From assembly GCF_900107965.1 (NCBI RefSeq), contig NZ_FNVU01000016.1:1-64000 (forward strand): a stretch of DNA of 64,000 nt, in the 5' to 3' direction. This document shows, in pieces, positions 7,262 to 15,526 of the stretch. Source of the DNA: Actinacidiphila yanglinensis. GTDB taxonomy: Bacteria > Actinomycetota > Actinomycetes > Streptomycetales > Streptomycetaceae. A program made the position numbers and the translations under genes. Below the pieces are notes generated by a model, which did not search any database, had not been told where the DNA came from, and saw nothing but the letters and a program-made list of their open reading frames with translations. The first letter of the stretch is position 1, and every line of letters begins with the position of its first letter.

Positions 7262-10200
7262 ATGAGCTTTCCGGAGCGGATCGCCACCGGAAGAAACCGG
7301 AGGTTTTCGGTGCCGGACAGCGACCGGCCGACAGGGGCACGGGAACAGTTCGCGCAGCGACTGCAGGAGCTGATCACCGCTTCTGGCCTGTCCAAAGCCG
7401 CTTTCGCGCGTCAGGCCGCCGCTGTCGAGCAGAAGTTGGCCGATCCGCCTCGCAACCGGCCCAGATTCTCGCCGCAGCGGATCAGCGACTGGGTATTGGG
7501 AAAGAACATCCCCCATGAGCGGGCGTTGACCGCGATGGTGATCGCAGTTCAGCATGCCCGCGCCAGGAGCGGCCTGTCGGCGATCACGGTGCAGCCCGGG
7601 CTGTTGTCGCTGGACCGGTGGGCACAGTGGCGGCGGCAGGCCCAGGACGAGGCTTCCTCTTCATCGGGTGATCGGTCAGGTGCAGTGCAGCTGGCCGCTC
7701 ATGACGCGTCCGCCCAGTCGCTGACTCCACGGCCGGGGATGGGCCAGGGGCGTGCCGTGGGACCGCTGGCCATGGCGCCGGTCCTCCCGGATCGCTTCGT
7801 TCCACGCCCGAGGCAGGCGGAGTGTGTGCTGGCTGCGCTGGAGCATCGGCAGAGCCCGGTAGTGCTGCATGGGCCTGGCGGATTCGGAAAATCGACGCTG
7901 GCGAGTTGGGTCTGTGCCACGCCACAGATTCGTGAGCAGTTCCCGGATGGGGTGCTGTGGGCGCAGATGGGTCCGCAGGTGGAACCGGACCGCGTGGCGC
8001 GGTCTTTGTCCGAGATGGCGGCGCAGGTCAGCGGTGCAGCGGCGCCGCAGGTGTATGTCGATGTGGCCGCTGCTGCGCAGGCTCTGCGGTCGGCGCTGAC
8101 GGGATTGCAGGCCCTGCTGGTCGTTGACGACGTGTGGAGTGCCACTGATCTGCGCCCCTTCCAGGGGCTTGGGCCGGGGGTGCAGTTGCTGGTCACGACG
8201 CGTCGTGCCGGGCTGGTGGAGACAGTCGAGGTCGAGGTCGGCGAGATGTCGGTGGACGAGGCTGTGGCCGTCCTGGGCGTCGACGACGCTGACGAGGCTG
8301 TGCTGCAGCCGCTGCTGGCGCGTGCGGGGTACTGGCCGCTGGCATTGGTCATGCTCTCGGGAGTGTTGCGGAGTCTGGTGGGCCGGCACGGCAAGGACGT
8401 GGTCGAGGCGGTGCGTGAACTGGCATCTGAGCTGGACGGCGCCAGTGTCTTGGCATTGGATGACCTGTCCGATACGGACGTGGCCAGGGGCATTGCCCGC
8501 ACGCTTGAGGTGAGTCTGGACGATCTTGTCGCGGTCGGTGGACCGCGATGTCTGGAACGGTTCGTGTCCCTGGCGGCGTTCCCGGCTGGTCAGGCGGTGC
8601 CGTTCGCGCTGCTGCACCAGCTGTGGGGCATCAGTGATGTGCGGGCGCGTTCCGAGGGCGACCGCTTCGTCGGCCGGTCACTGTGTACGGTCGACGGGCA
8701 GGGGCTGCGTCTGCACGGCATCATCCGTCGGGCCCTGCGCGTACTGAATGCCGATCAGTTGGCGGGGTTCAGTCAGCGGCTTTTGGTCGAGTTTCGGCCT
8801 GCCGAGGGATGGCACCGGTTGGCCGGCGCTCGCATGCTTCTCGCCGACACGCTGGCCTTCCATCTGCTGCAGGCAGGTCTGCTGCAGGAGTTGGGCTTAA
8901 CCGTGCGGGATGTCCGCTTCCTCGCGTTGCGGTTGGCCCGGTCCGGACCGACCGCCGTGGATGCCGACCTTGCCCGCTACCGTGCAGCAGTTCCCGACGA
9001 CGCCGGCGCCCGTGTTCTGGCCAGCCTGATGCGCCGTGAGGCGCTGGCGTTCACCGGCCCGCTGTCCTGCCACGACCTGGCCGTCACCCTGGAGAACCGT
9101 GCCCTGGGACTCGACCCGCTGCCGCAATGGCTGCTGGGGCTCGGGCAGGCCCGCTCAGGCGGCGGGGTGCGGTACCTGCACCCGCCGCTCGACCGCGACC
9201 ATCCGGCGCTCAAAAGCTGTGTTCCGGCCGTAGGTGTCGACGAATTCCACGATGTCGACTGGCACCCGAGCGGTCGGCTCCTGGCCGTCGCGGGCTCCCA
9301 TCCCACCGTGGAGATCCTCGACACCGAGGGAACGCGGAAATGGACGATGGAAGGCCCTGACACGGTCAACCGCGTGCGGTGGAGCCCGGACGGAACCCGA
9401 CTGGCACTCGTCGGTGTCAGTGACCGCTTCGACATGCCTCACGACGTTGAGACGACTCCGGAGGAAGCTCTCCGCAACCATCACAACGACGTGACCGTCT
9501 ATGACCTTCGGACCGGTAGGGAGATCCTGGCCGTGCCTGTCCTGGCCGGCCTCTCCCTCTTGCGGCAATCGCCGCCGGCCCTGTGCTGGTCACCGGACTC
9601 CGACATGATCTGCGTCGCCAGTGACACGGGCGTGTCCTTGTACGCGCTGGACGCGGGCAGCGGTCCCCAGCCGCTGACCGGTATCCAGCACCTGGACGAA
9701 GAGGGCGAGGTGTCACTCGACTGGCACCCCGTTCACGGCCTGCTCGCGCACACCCCGAAGCGCACCAGCGACAGGCACCACGCCGGGCTGCTGCGCCTAT
9801 GGGCGGATCCGGCCGACCAGAGCCAGGAACCACGGCAGTGGCACTCCCGGGCACTGTGGGGCCGCGGCGGATCTTTGATGTGGCGACCGAGCGGTCGCAC
9901 TGCGGTACTGGACCTGGAGCGTGCCGTGGCCATCGTGGACCCGTTCGCTCAGCGCGTCCTGTGGCGCACCGAGCACACGCGAGAAGCCACTGCCTACTGG
10001 TCGGCCGACGGCCAACAGCTCGCCGTACGCGAGTCGGCGCCTCGGCTTCATCGGGGTCCGAGTCGGATCACCGTGTGGCGAGTGCCGTCCGATGAGGCTC
10101 TGTCATCCGGGGACTTGCCGATGCCCGAGTCCTTTGTCCCGCTGCGGTCCGACCATAACGACCGGGACTGCGTGTCCTGGCATTCCGATTCCGCGGCGCT

Positions 10201-11056
10201 CGTGGCCACCAGTGACCGGCGCCTGCTGCAGATGTGGGATACCGGGCGTCTCAGCCCTGCCGCCGCGGCACGGCCCGGACAGGCCGCACTCGTGCACGTA
10301 CGGTGGAGCTCCGATGGCCGAAGCCTGGCCGTGGCGGGAGAGCACGGGCACTGGATGACCGTGCATATGGAAGGCTCCTCCCCCGACGCCTCCCGCGTTG
10401 CTGCCCACTCCTCCTTCCCGTTTCCCGGACGCGATCCTGCGACCCGGCATCGATGGCCGCAGGCAGTCGGTGTGCCTGCCGAGCGCTACCCCCCGGAAGG
10501 TTCTCCGGTCATCGTGAACTTCGGGCCGGAGGAACGACAGCATCTGATCGGGCACTGGTTTGAGCCGCTGCGTGTCTTCACCTCCCAAGGCCGGCTCGTC
10601 ACCGAACTTGCCTCGCCTCACGGTGCGCAACGCTGGGGCGATGCCTGCTTCACTCCGCGCGGTGACCGTGTCGTTGCGGCCGCTGCAGGCGCTGACTGGG
10701 ACGACAGCGTATTCAGTGTGTGGAACCTCAACGGGGCGCGGCCGCGGGAGGCTACCGCCCGACAGACATACCGCGTGTCCCGCCCGGCAGCCCACCACTC
10801 CGTAATCGTGCGCGTCGCTGCCAGCGACACCCACGCCGTGATGCTCGCTTTCCCCGACTACATCGGAGTGTTCCGACTGAGCGACATGCACACGCTGTGC
10901 TGGAGCAAGACCAACTCCCGGATCTACGACGCCGCGTTCGACCCGAGCGGTAGGGTCCTCACGGTCGTCGGCGACGCAGGCCTGCACTTCTTCGAAGTCC
11001 ACGACCCTACGGATCCCACGGTCAGAGAATCCGACGCCACCACGACCGGTTCCTGA
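7262..11056 (+). CDS. STAND NTPase: HTH, NB-ARC, beta-propeller
   Basis: A 1264-residue multidomain protein. Residues 28-100 form an XRE-like helix-turn-helix (RLQELITASGLSKAAFARQA, then RISDWVLGKNIPHERAL). Residues 180-470 are an NB-ARC P-loop NTPase with Walker A GPGGFGKST (204-212), Walker B LLVVDDVW (285-292) and sensor TTR (312-314). A helical winged region follows, and from about residue 690 to 1240 there are repeated WD40-like blades (DWHPSGRLLAVAG, RWSPDGTRLALVG, CWSPDSDMICVAS). STAND proteins are signal-triggered switches: the sensor arm binds a ligand, the NTPase oligomerises and the effector acts. Here the N-terminal effector looks DNA-binding rather than enzymatic. The family includes antiviral sensors and transcription regulators. 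Location beside a defence island favours defence but does not prove it. The ATG at 7262 is the first start before the HTH. Confidence 0.85.
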   Translation: MSFPERIATGRNRRFSVPDSDRPTGAREQFAQRLQELITASGLSKAAFARQAAAVEQKLADPPRNRPRFSPQRISDWVLGKNIPHERALTAMVIAVQHARARSGLSAITVQPGLLSLDRWAQWRRQAQDEASSSSGDRSGAVQLAAHDASAQSLTPRPGMGQGRAVGPLAMAPVLPDRFVPRPRQAECVLAALEHRQSPVVLHGPGGFGKSTLASWVCATPQIREQFPDGVLWAQMGPQVEPDRVARSLSEMAAQVSGAAAPQVYVDVAAAAQALRSALTGLQALLVVDDVWSATDLRPFQGLGPGVQLLVTTRRAGLVETVEVEVGEMSVDEAVAVLGVDDADEAVLQPLLARAGYWPLALVMLSGVLRSLVGRHGKDVVEAVRELASELDGASVLALDDLSDTDVARGIARTLEVSLDDLVAVGGPRCLERFVSLAAFPAGQAVPFALLHQLWGISDVRARSEGDRFVGRSLCTVDGQGLRLHGIIRRALRVLNADQLAGFSQRLLVEFRPAEGWHRLAGARMLLADTLAFHLLQAGLLQELGLTVRDVRFLALRLARSGPTAVDADLARYRAAVPDDAGARVLASLMRREALAFTGPLSCHDLAVTLENRALGLDPLPQWLLGLGQARSGGGVRYLHPPLDRDHPALKSCVPAVGVDEFHDVDWHPSGRLLAVAGSHPTVEILDTEGTRKWTMEGPDTVNRVRWSPDGTRLALVGVSDRFDMPHDVETTPEEALRNHHNDVTVYDLRTGREILAVPVLAGLSLLRQSPPALCWSPDSDMICVASDTGVSLYALDAGSGPQPLTGIQHLDEEGEVSLDWHPVHGLLAHTPKRTSDRHHAGLLRLWADPADQSQEPRQWHSRALWGRGGSLMWRPSGRTAVLDLERAVAIVDPFAQRVLWRTEHTREATAYWSADGQQLAVRESAPRLHRGPSRITVWRVPSDEALSSGDLPMPESFVPLRSDHNDRDCVSWHSDSAALVATSDRRLLQMWDTGRLSPAAAARPGQAALVHVRWSSDGRSLAVAGEHGHWMTVHMEGSSPDASRVAAHSSFPFPGRDPATRHRWPQAVGVPAERYPPEGSPVIVNFGPEERQHLIGHWFEPLRVFTSQGRLVTELASPHGAQRWGDACFTPRGDRVVAAAAGADWDDSVFSVWNLNGARPREATARQTYRVSRPAAHHSVIVRVAASDTHAVMLAFPDYIGVFRLSDMHTLCWSKTNSRIYDAAFDPSGRVLTVVGDAGLHFFEVHDPTDPTVRESDATTTGS

Positions 11057-11153
11057 TCCGTGAGAAGTCCGTCCAGTTGGCCGCCTTCGCTCACCTGTCA
11101 GGCGTCCGCCGTAATCGTGGTTTGTCCGGTGTTCGGTGCCGGAGTGCCCCGAG

Positions 11154-11170
11154 CGGATCGAAGCGATCCG
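11154..11170. terminator. 7-bp hairpin between convergent genes
   Basis: CGGATCG/CGATCCG with loop AAG lies between the convergent ends of the STAND gene (11056) and the Tpg-like gene (11229). It could serve as a bidirectional terminator. Confidence 0.4.
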
Positions 11171-11228
11171 GTCCATGAATCGTGTGGTGGCGGGACCGTC
11201 CACAGACCGCAGACGGTCCTGGGGGTTG

Positions 11229-11849
11229 TCAGGCACCGAGACCGATGTGACTGACGTAGGTATAGGCGCCCCAGTCAGAGTCGAGGTCGGCGATGATGTC
11301 GTCCCAGATCTGCTCAAGTTCGTCGGTGTCACCGGCGATGAGGGCGTCGACGGCGGCGTCCCAGACGTAGCGGACCTGGATGCGGCGTACGCGCAGGTTG
11401 CGTCGGCGGGCGTGTTCGTCGACGACGTCCTGGTTGATGGGGTGGATTTCCACTCGGGTTCCCTGGCCGCCCCGGTTCAGGTGTTGTTTGAGGCCGCCGG
11501 GGTTGGCCAGGACGTTGGTGGCGCGCAGGTTCCAGTAGGCGGTGTCGATCGCCTCGATGTTGCCGGGGCGGGGGCGTTGGCGGCCGGTGGTCCAGGCGCG
11601 GAGGGTGGCGCGGGACGCGGTGATGCCGGCGTCGGCCATGGCCTGGGCGCCGCCTTGGGTGGTGGTGAGGTACTTCATGCGGGCTTTGAGGCCGCGGCGG
11701 GTGGTGGCCGGTGACTTGATGCCACCGTCGATGATCATGCGTTCGAGGACGTCTTCCAGGGCGCGGCCGAGCGCGGCCCGGCCGTGGATGTTTCCGGGGT
11801 CGCGGCCGGCGCCGTAGGTGCCGAAGTTCCTCCATCCGTCGGTCGACAT
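11229..11849 (-). CDS. Tpg-like telomere terminal protein
   Basis: The 206-residue product resembles Streptomyces Tpg proteins, which are covalently attached to the 5' ends of linear replicons. An N-terminal helix leads into GLKARMKYLTTTQGG, then a helix-turn-helix (ADAGITASRATLRAWTTGRQ) followed by RPRPGNIEAIDTAYW. This mirrors the ARMRYL...GVSQRTVERY...RPRP layout of Tpg. A C-terminal block with VEIHPINQDV, RIQVRYVWDAAVDALI and DIIADLDSDW...YTYVSHI follows the Tpg order of a VxTRARFG-like strand, a helix, and a final strand. The gene lies one base after the stop of the Tap-like gene (TGAGATG), so translation is probably coupled, the same order as tap-tpg in Streptomyces. It is divergent from classical Tpg (usually about 185 residues). 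An ordinary XRE regulator is the alternative. Confidence 0.55.
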   Translation of the reverse strand: MSTDGWRNFGTYGAGRDPGNIHGRAALGRALEDVLERMIIDGGIKSPATTRRGLKARMKYLTTTQGGAQAMADAGITASRATLRAWTTGRQRPRPGNIEAIDTAYWNLRATNVLANPGGLKQHLNRGGQGTRVEIHPINQDVVDEHARRRNLRVRRIQVRYVWDAAVDALIAGDTDELEQIWDDIIADLDSDWGAYTYVSHIGLGA

Positions 11850-11850
11850 C

Positions 11851-14800
11851 TCAGGCGGTGGTCTTCCTGGGAAGGGTGTAGCGATCCTTGAGTTTCATGT
11901 GCTGGGTCAGGCGGCCCTCTGGGAACACGCCGTCTTCCTGGCCGGGGGTTTTGCGCCATGGGCCGCCGGTGAGGTGGAGTTCGTCGGTGCCGCGGACACG
12001 GACGATGGTCAGGCCGGCTTCGTGGGCTTTGTTGGCCTTGTACCAGAGGTTCGCGAAGGCCTGGGAGCGGATGATGTGCATCCACTCCGGTCGGCGGATC
12101 TCCAGGTTGGCGTTGGATTCGCCCATGGTCGAGGTGAACTTCGCGTACATGGCTTTGACGTACTCGACGGTCACGGCGCCGTCGGCGTATCCGGCGGCCT
12201 CGCGGGCGAGGGCGGCTTCTCGCGCTTCGGTCAGGACACGGCGGAACTTCTCCAGCAGCCCCTCGCTGGCACCCGAGGTCCAACTTTCGGCGATTGCGGG
12301 TGGGTCGCACAGACCGTAGCGGGCGCAGCGGAGTAGGAGGCGGATGGTGGAGTCGGTGAGGAGGACGGGGCCGGTTTCGTGGCGGTTGCCGATGGGGTCG
12401 GGGAGGTGGGGGTGGTGCCAGGTGGGGCGCTGGGTGAGGAGGTAGATACCGGAGCGTTTGGGGTCGAAGCCGCCGTCGGGGTTGTGTTGGAGGGTGCCGA
12501 TGGGCAGGTAGGTCTTGAACGCTGACAGGTAGGCGGCGTTGGTGTCGAGGGCGTCGACGGTCACGGGGTCGAGGGTGCCGTTGTTGAGGGAGTCGATGAG
12601 GGTGGTGTTGGTCCAGTTGTGGCGGCCTTCCCAGACCTGGTCGGCGCCTTCTTTGGTTTTCTTCCGCAGGAATTCGAGGGTCTCCGGGTAGACGGTGTGC
12701 TCGTAGTTCGAGCCGACGCGGGTCTCCTCGAACAGTGCCATGGCGTGGGGGACGGCTTTCTTCGCCAGGGCTTCGGTCGCGGTTTCGACGTCGCCGGCAT
12801 GGTCGGCGAGGGCTTGGTCGACGGCACGGGTGATCTGGCCGGTGAAGTAGGAGTAGTCGCGGCCGGCGTATCCGCCGGTGGTGCTGCCTGGTGGCTGGGG
12901 GGTGCGTTGCCGGGCGGGCTCAGGGGCGGCAGCGGCCGCCGGCGGGGTCGGGGTGGGGGGAGGTTGCTGTGCGCTGGCGGCGGGTGGGGTGGGGTTGCCG
13001 GGGGTGGCGGTGGGTGGCCACGCCCCTGGGGTGCCCGCGGGTGCGGGTGGTGCCGGATGGGCCGCGGCGGGCTGGGTGGGAGTGGGGCGGGTAGAGGGGG
13101 CGTGCGGTGGCGCCTCGGTGAGGCGGGCATGGGTGAGGTCGGCGTGCAGGGTGAGGACCGCTTGGGTACCCAAGTCCCGTTCGGTGATGGTCAGGTGGGT
13201 CTGGTGCGGATTGCCGGTGTCAGGAGTGAGGGTGAGGGTGGTGTCCAGGCTCAGGGTGGCAACCGTGTCGGCATGGTCGGTGTCGACGGCGGCCAGGACC
13301 GGAATGTGGAGGGTACGGGCGAGGTGGGCCAGCGCTTGGGCGGCGTCGGTGAGGCGAGGCCCGGACAGGGGCAAGCGGGGGTCGTCGGCGGCCTGGAGTC
13401 GGTCGACGACAACCAGAGCCAGATCCAGCAGACCCGTGGCGCTCTCGGCGATCGCAGCGGGTGTCAGGTCGCTGCCGTCGTCGATGAACAGCGGGGCCGC
13501 AGGCAGTTCGCGGTACAGGGCGCTGACTTCTGTCTGTTCGGTCGTAGTGAGCTGTCCGGTCCGCAAGCGGCGGTAGTCGACTGATAGGTGCGCGGCGACG
13601 ATCCGGGCGGCGACGTCGGCGCGGCTGAGACCGGAGGCTGCGTACAGAACGGTGCGGCGGTGGTCCAGAGCCGTCGTGCGGGCGGCGCTGCTGGCGATGA
13701 GACTGCCGCCGGCGCCGGGAGCAGCAGCGACGAGGTAGAAACGGCCGGGCTGAAGACCGCCGAGGGCTTGGTCGAGGCTGGGGATACCGGTCGGCAGGCC
13801 GTGCGGCGGTGCGGCAGTGTCGGTGGTGGTGTTGCCGGCAGGGGAGATGAGGACGGTGTCCAGAGCCTGATCCAAAGGAGCCAAACGGCGCGGCACGCCC
13901 GGCTCGCCGGAATCGGGGACGGCTGCGGGAGCAGAGGCGACGGCGGGCTGCGGGGCGAGCTCGGTCGGCAAGTCACCGGAGGGGTGAGCGGACGACCGGG
14001 CCGCAGCGTCCGAGGGACTGGGTGCAGGGGCTTTCGCGGGATGTGGGGCGCTGCCGAGGGGCACTGGCAGGTCTGGTTGAGGCTGAAGGCCATTGGGAGG
14101 ACGGGGGGTCGGGTGGTCGTTGGACGGCTCTTCAGCAGGAGAGGGCCGGGGGCCGGGTGTGGTAGCCGGGTGCGGGGTGCTTTCTGTGACGGCGGGGATC
14201 AGCACGGCCACGGGGGTGTTGTGGCGGCGCAGGAGTTGGGGGCGGCCCTGGGAAGCGTGTCGGATGAGGTCGCCGAGTTTCTTGCGGGCATCAGCGATCC
14301 CGTGCACCTCTGCGCCGGTCAGGTCCCATCCCAGTGCTGCGGCGTCCGTTGGGGCCATCAGGAGAGCGTGGTCGGTATCGCGCGCCAGGGGGGTGGGCGT
14401 GCCGTCGGCGGCCGCCCGGATGAACTGGGGCAAGGCAGCGCGGGCCTCGTGCAGGGTTGCCGGTGGCGGACCGGGGAGCAGCTTGCGGGCGAGGGTGGCA
14501 GATGGAGGGGTTGCCGAGGGCGCGCTTGCCACGGCGGTACCCGTTTCGCTTTCTTGAGCCGTGGTGGCGGTCGCGCTGGTCCGGACGGTGTCGCTGGAGT
14601 CGGGGGCGGTCTTCGAGGTGTCTCCTGGCCTCGCCGGTGCAGCGGCGGGCTGTGAGAGGAACTGGGCTGGGCCCGTGGAAGGGGCCGGCTTCGCGACCGG
14701 GGAAGGGCCGCGTTGCGCCGGGGCGGTCTCGTGTGTCAGGCCGTCGTGCTCCGTGGCGGGTTCGGTGAGGATGGAGGTCGCGTCGGTCACCGGGGCCGGT

Positions 14801-15372
14801 TCGGGGGCTGGCTTTGATGGCTGGGCCGGGGCCGGGCCTGCGGAGGGGGCCTGGCCGGGGTGCAGGCATTGGGTCACGATCCGTTCCAGCAGTTGGTACG
14901 TCTGCTCAGCGCGGGTGCTGCGGGGACCGCCGAACGCGGAGCGGGGCGCGGTGAGCAGGACGTGCCAGTGCGAGCCGCTCGTCCGCTGCTGGGCTGCGGC
15001 CTGCAGAGCAAGTCGCAGTCGGCGGCCGGATTTCTCTGCCAGCCCTCCGCGCGGTGGTGTCACCAGTTGGTGTGCCGGCATCGACAGGGCCTGCCGCAGC
15101 GAGAGCGGGATACTGGTCCAGACGGGGTCAGTCGGGCTGGGCAGCTCGATCCCCTTGGCCGCGCCCGGTGCGGTCTGACGTGGTGCAGGATCTGTCCTGG
15201 TGGGAGCCTCGGCTGCGCTCTGGTTGAACGTGGTTCCGGAGCGGGGGGAACGCGAACGCGATGACACCAGCGGCTCCACAAGATCAACGCAGGGGTGGGT
15301 ACGGGCCCCCGAGGAGGGGCCCTCCTGGTGAAACAGGCGAAACGGCGCCTTGAGCAGCCGCGCGGGAACCAC
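11851..15372 (-). CDS. Tap-like protein with degenerate RecA/DnaB-type domain
   Basis: This 1173-residue protein has a modular layout. After an N-terminal part and a long Pro/Ala linker, residues about 357-392 form a Phd-antitoxin-like module (ARKKLGDLIRHASQGRPQLL). Residues about 535-760 are a RecA/DnaB-like fold (GLPTGIPSLDQALGGLQPGR, then a P-loop reading APGAGGS, then LALVVVDRLQAADD). The P-loop lacks the Walker A lysine, so ATP hydrolysis is doubtful. A second Pro-rich linker leads to residues about 850-1173, which follow the layout of Tap, the telomere-associated protein that recruits Tpg: ALDTNAAYLSA (near 940), LLRCARYGLCDPP..ESWTSG, VKAMYAKFTSTMGES (near 1071), RPEWMHIIRSQAFANLWYKA and GTDELHL (near 1123). 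The Tpg-like gene is immediately downstream. The exact start is uncertain because the N-terminal 90 residues are low complexity. Confidence 0.6.
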   Translation of the reverse strand: MVPARLLKAPFRLFHQEGPSSGARTHPCVDLVEPLVSSRSRSPRSGTTFNQSAAEAPTRTDPAPRQTAPGAAKGIELPSPTDPVWTSIPLSLRQALSMPAHQLVTPPRGGLAEKSGRRLRLALQAAAQQRTSGSHWHVLLTAPRSAFGGPRSTRAEQTYQLLERIVTQCLHPGQAPSAGPAPAQPSKPAPEPAPVTDATSILTEPATEHDGLTHETAPAQRGPSPVAKPAPSTGPAQFLSQPAAAPARPGDTSKTAPDSSDTVRTSATATTAQESETGTAVASAPSATPPSATLARKLLPGPPPATLHEARAALPQFIRAAADGTPTPLARDTDHALLMAPTDAAALGWDLTGAEVHGIADARKKLGDLIRHASQGRPQLLRRHNTPVAVLIPAVTESTPHPATTPGPRPSPAEEPSNDHPTPRPPNGLQPQPDLPVPLGSAPHPAKAPAPSPSDAAARSSAHPSGDLPTELAPQPAVASAPAAVPDSGEPGVPRRLAPLDQALDTVLISPAGNTTTDTAAPPHGLPTGIPSLDQALGGLQPGRFYLVAAAPGAGGSLIASSAARTTALDHRRTVLYAASGLSRADVAARIVAAHLSVDYRRLRTGQLTTTEQTEVSALYRELPAAPLFIDDGSDLTPAAIAESATGLLDLALVVVDRLQAADDPRLPLSGPRLTDAAQALAHLARTLHIPVLAAVDTDHADTVATLSLDTTLTLTPDTGNPHQTHLTITERDLGTQAVLTLHADLTHARLTEAPPHAPSTRPTPTQPAAAHPAPPAPAGTPGAWPPTATPGNPTPPAASAQQPPPTPTPPAAAAAPEPARQRTPQPPGSTTGGYAGRDYSYFTGQITRAVDQALADHAGDVETATEALAKKAVPHAMALFEETRVGSNYEHTVYPETLEFLRKKTKEGADQVWEGRHNWTNTTLIDSLNNGTLDPVTVDALDTNAAYLSAFKTYLPIGTLQHNPDGGFDPKRSGIYLLTQRPTWHHPHLPDPIGNRHETGPVLLTDSTIRLLLRCARYGLCDPPAIAESWTSGASEGLLEKFRRVLTEAREAALAREAAGYADGAVTVEYVKAMYAKFTSTMGESNANLEIRRPEWMHIIRSQAFANLWYKANKAHEAGLTIVRVRGTDELHLTGGPWRKTPGQEDGVFPEGRLTQHMKLKDRYTLPRKTTA

Positions 15373-15526
15373 CGACCACTCAAAGTGTAACGCCTGTTGT
15401 GCAGACTAACCCACTCCGGTACACATTTGGAGTGCCTGTTGTAACGCGCCTGGGTGAAGCGGCTGGGCGCCGGAGACGTCTTACGCCCAGCGCACTCCCG
15501 GCACGGCAGCAGTCTCTCCGAACGTG
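15373..15526. promoter_or_regulatory. Candidate operator/promoter of the Tap-like operon
   Basis: Just upstream of the Tap-like start are an inverted repeat CACTCC (15412-15417) / GGAGTG (15429-15434) around GGTACACATTT, and two related boxes: TGTAACGCCTGTTGT (15386-15400) and CCTGTTGTAACG (15435-15446). The spacing suggests a repressor site, perhaps for autoregulation by the HTH protein of the operon. TGTTGTAACG also occurs at 31-40. Confidence 0.45.

Noticed and set aside
10103..11332. A 409-codon minus-strand frame over the STAND gene end.
   Set aside because: Shadow of the beta-propeller coding sequence and overlaps the convergent Tpg-like gene.
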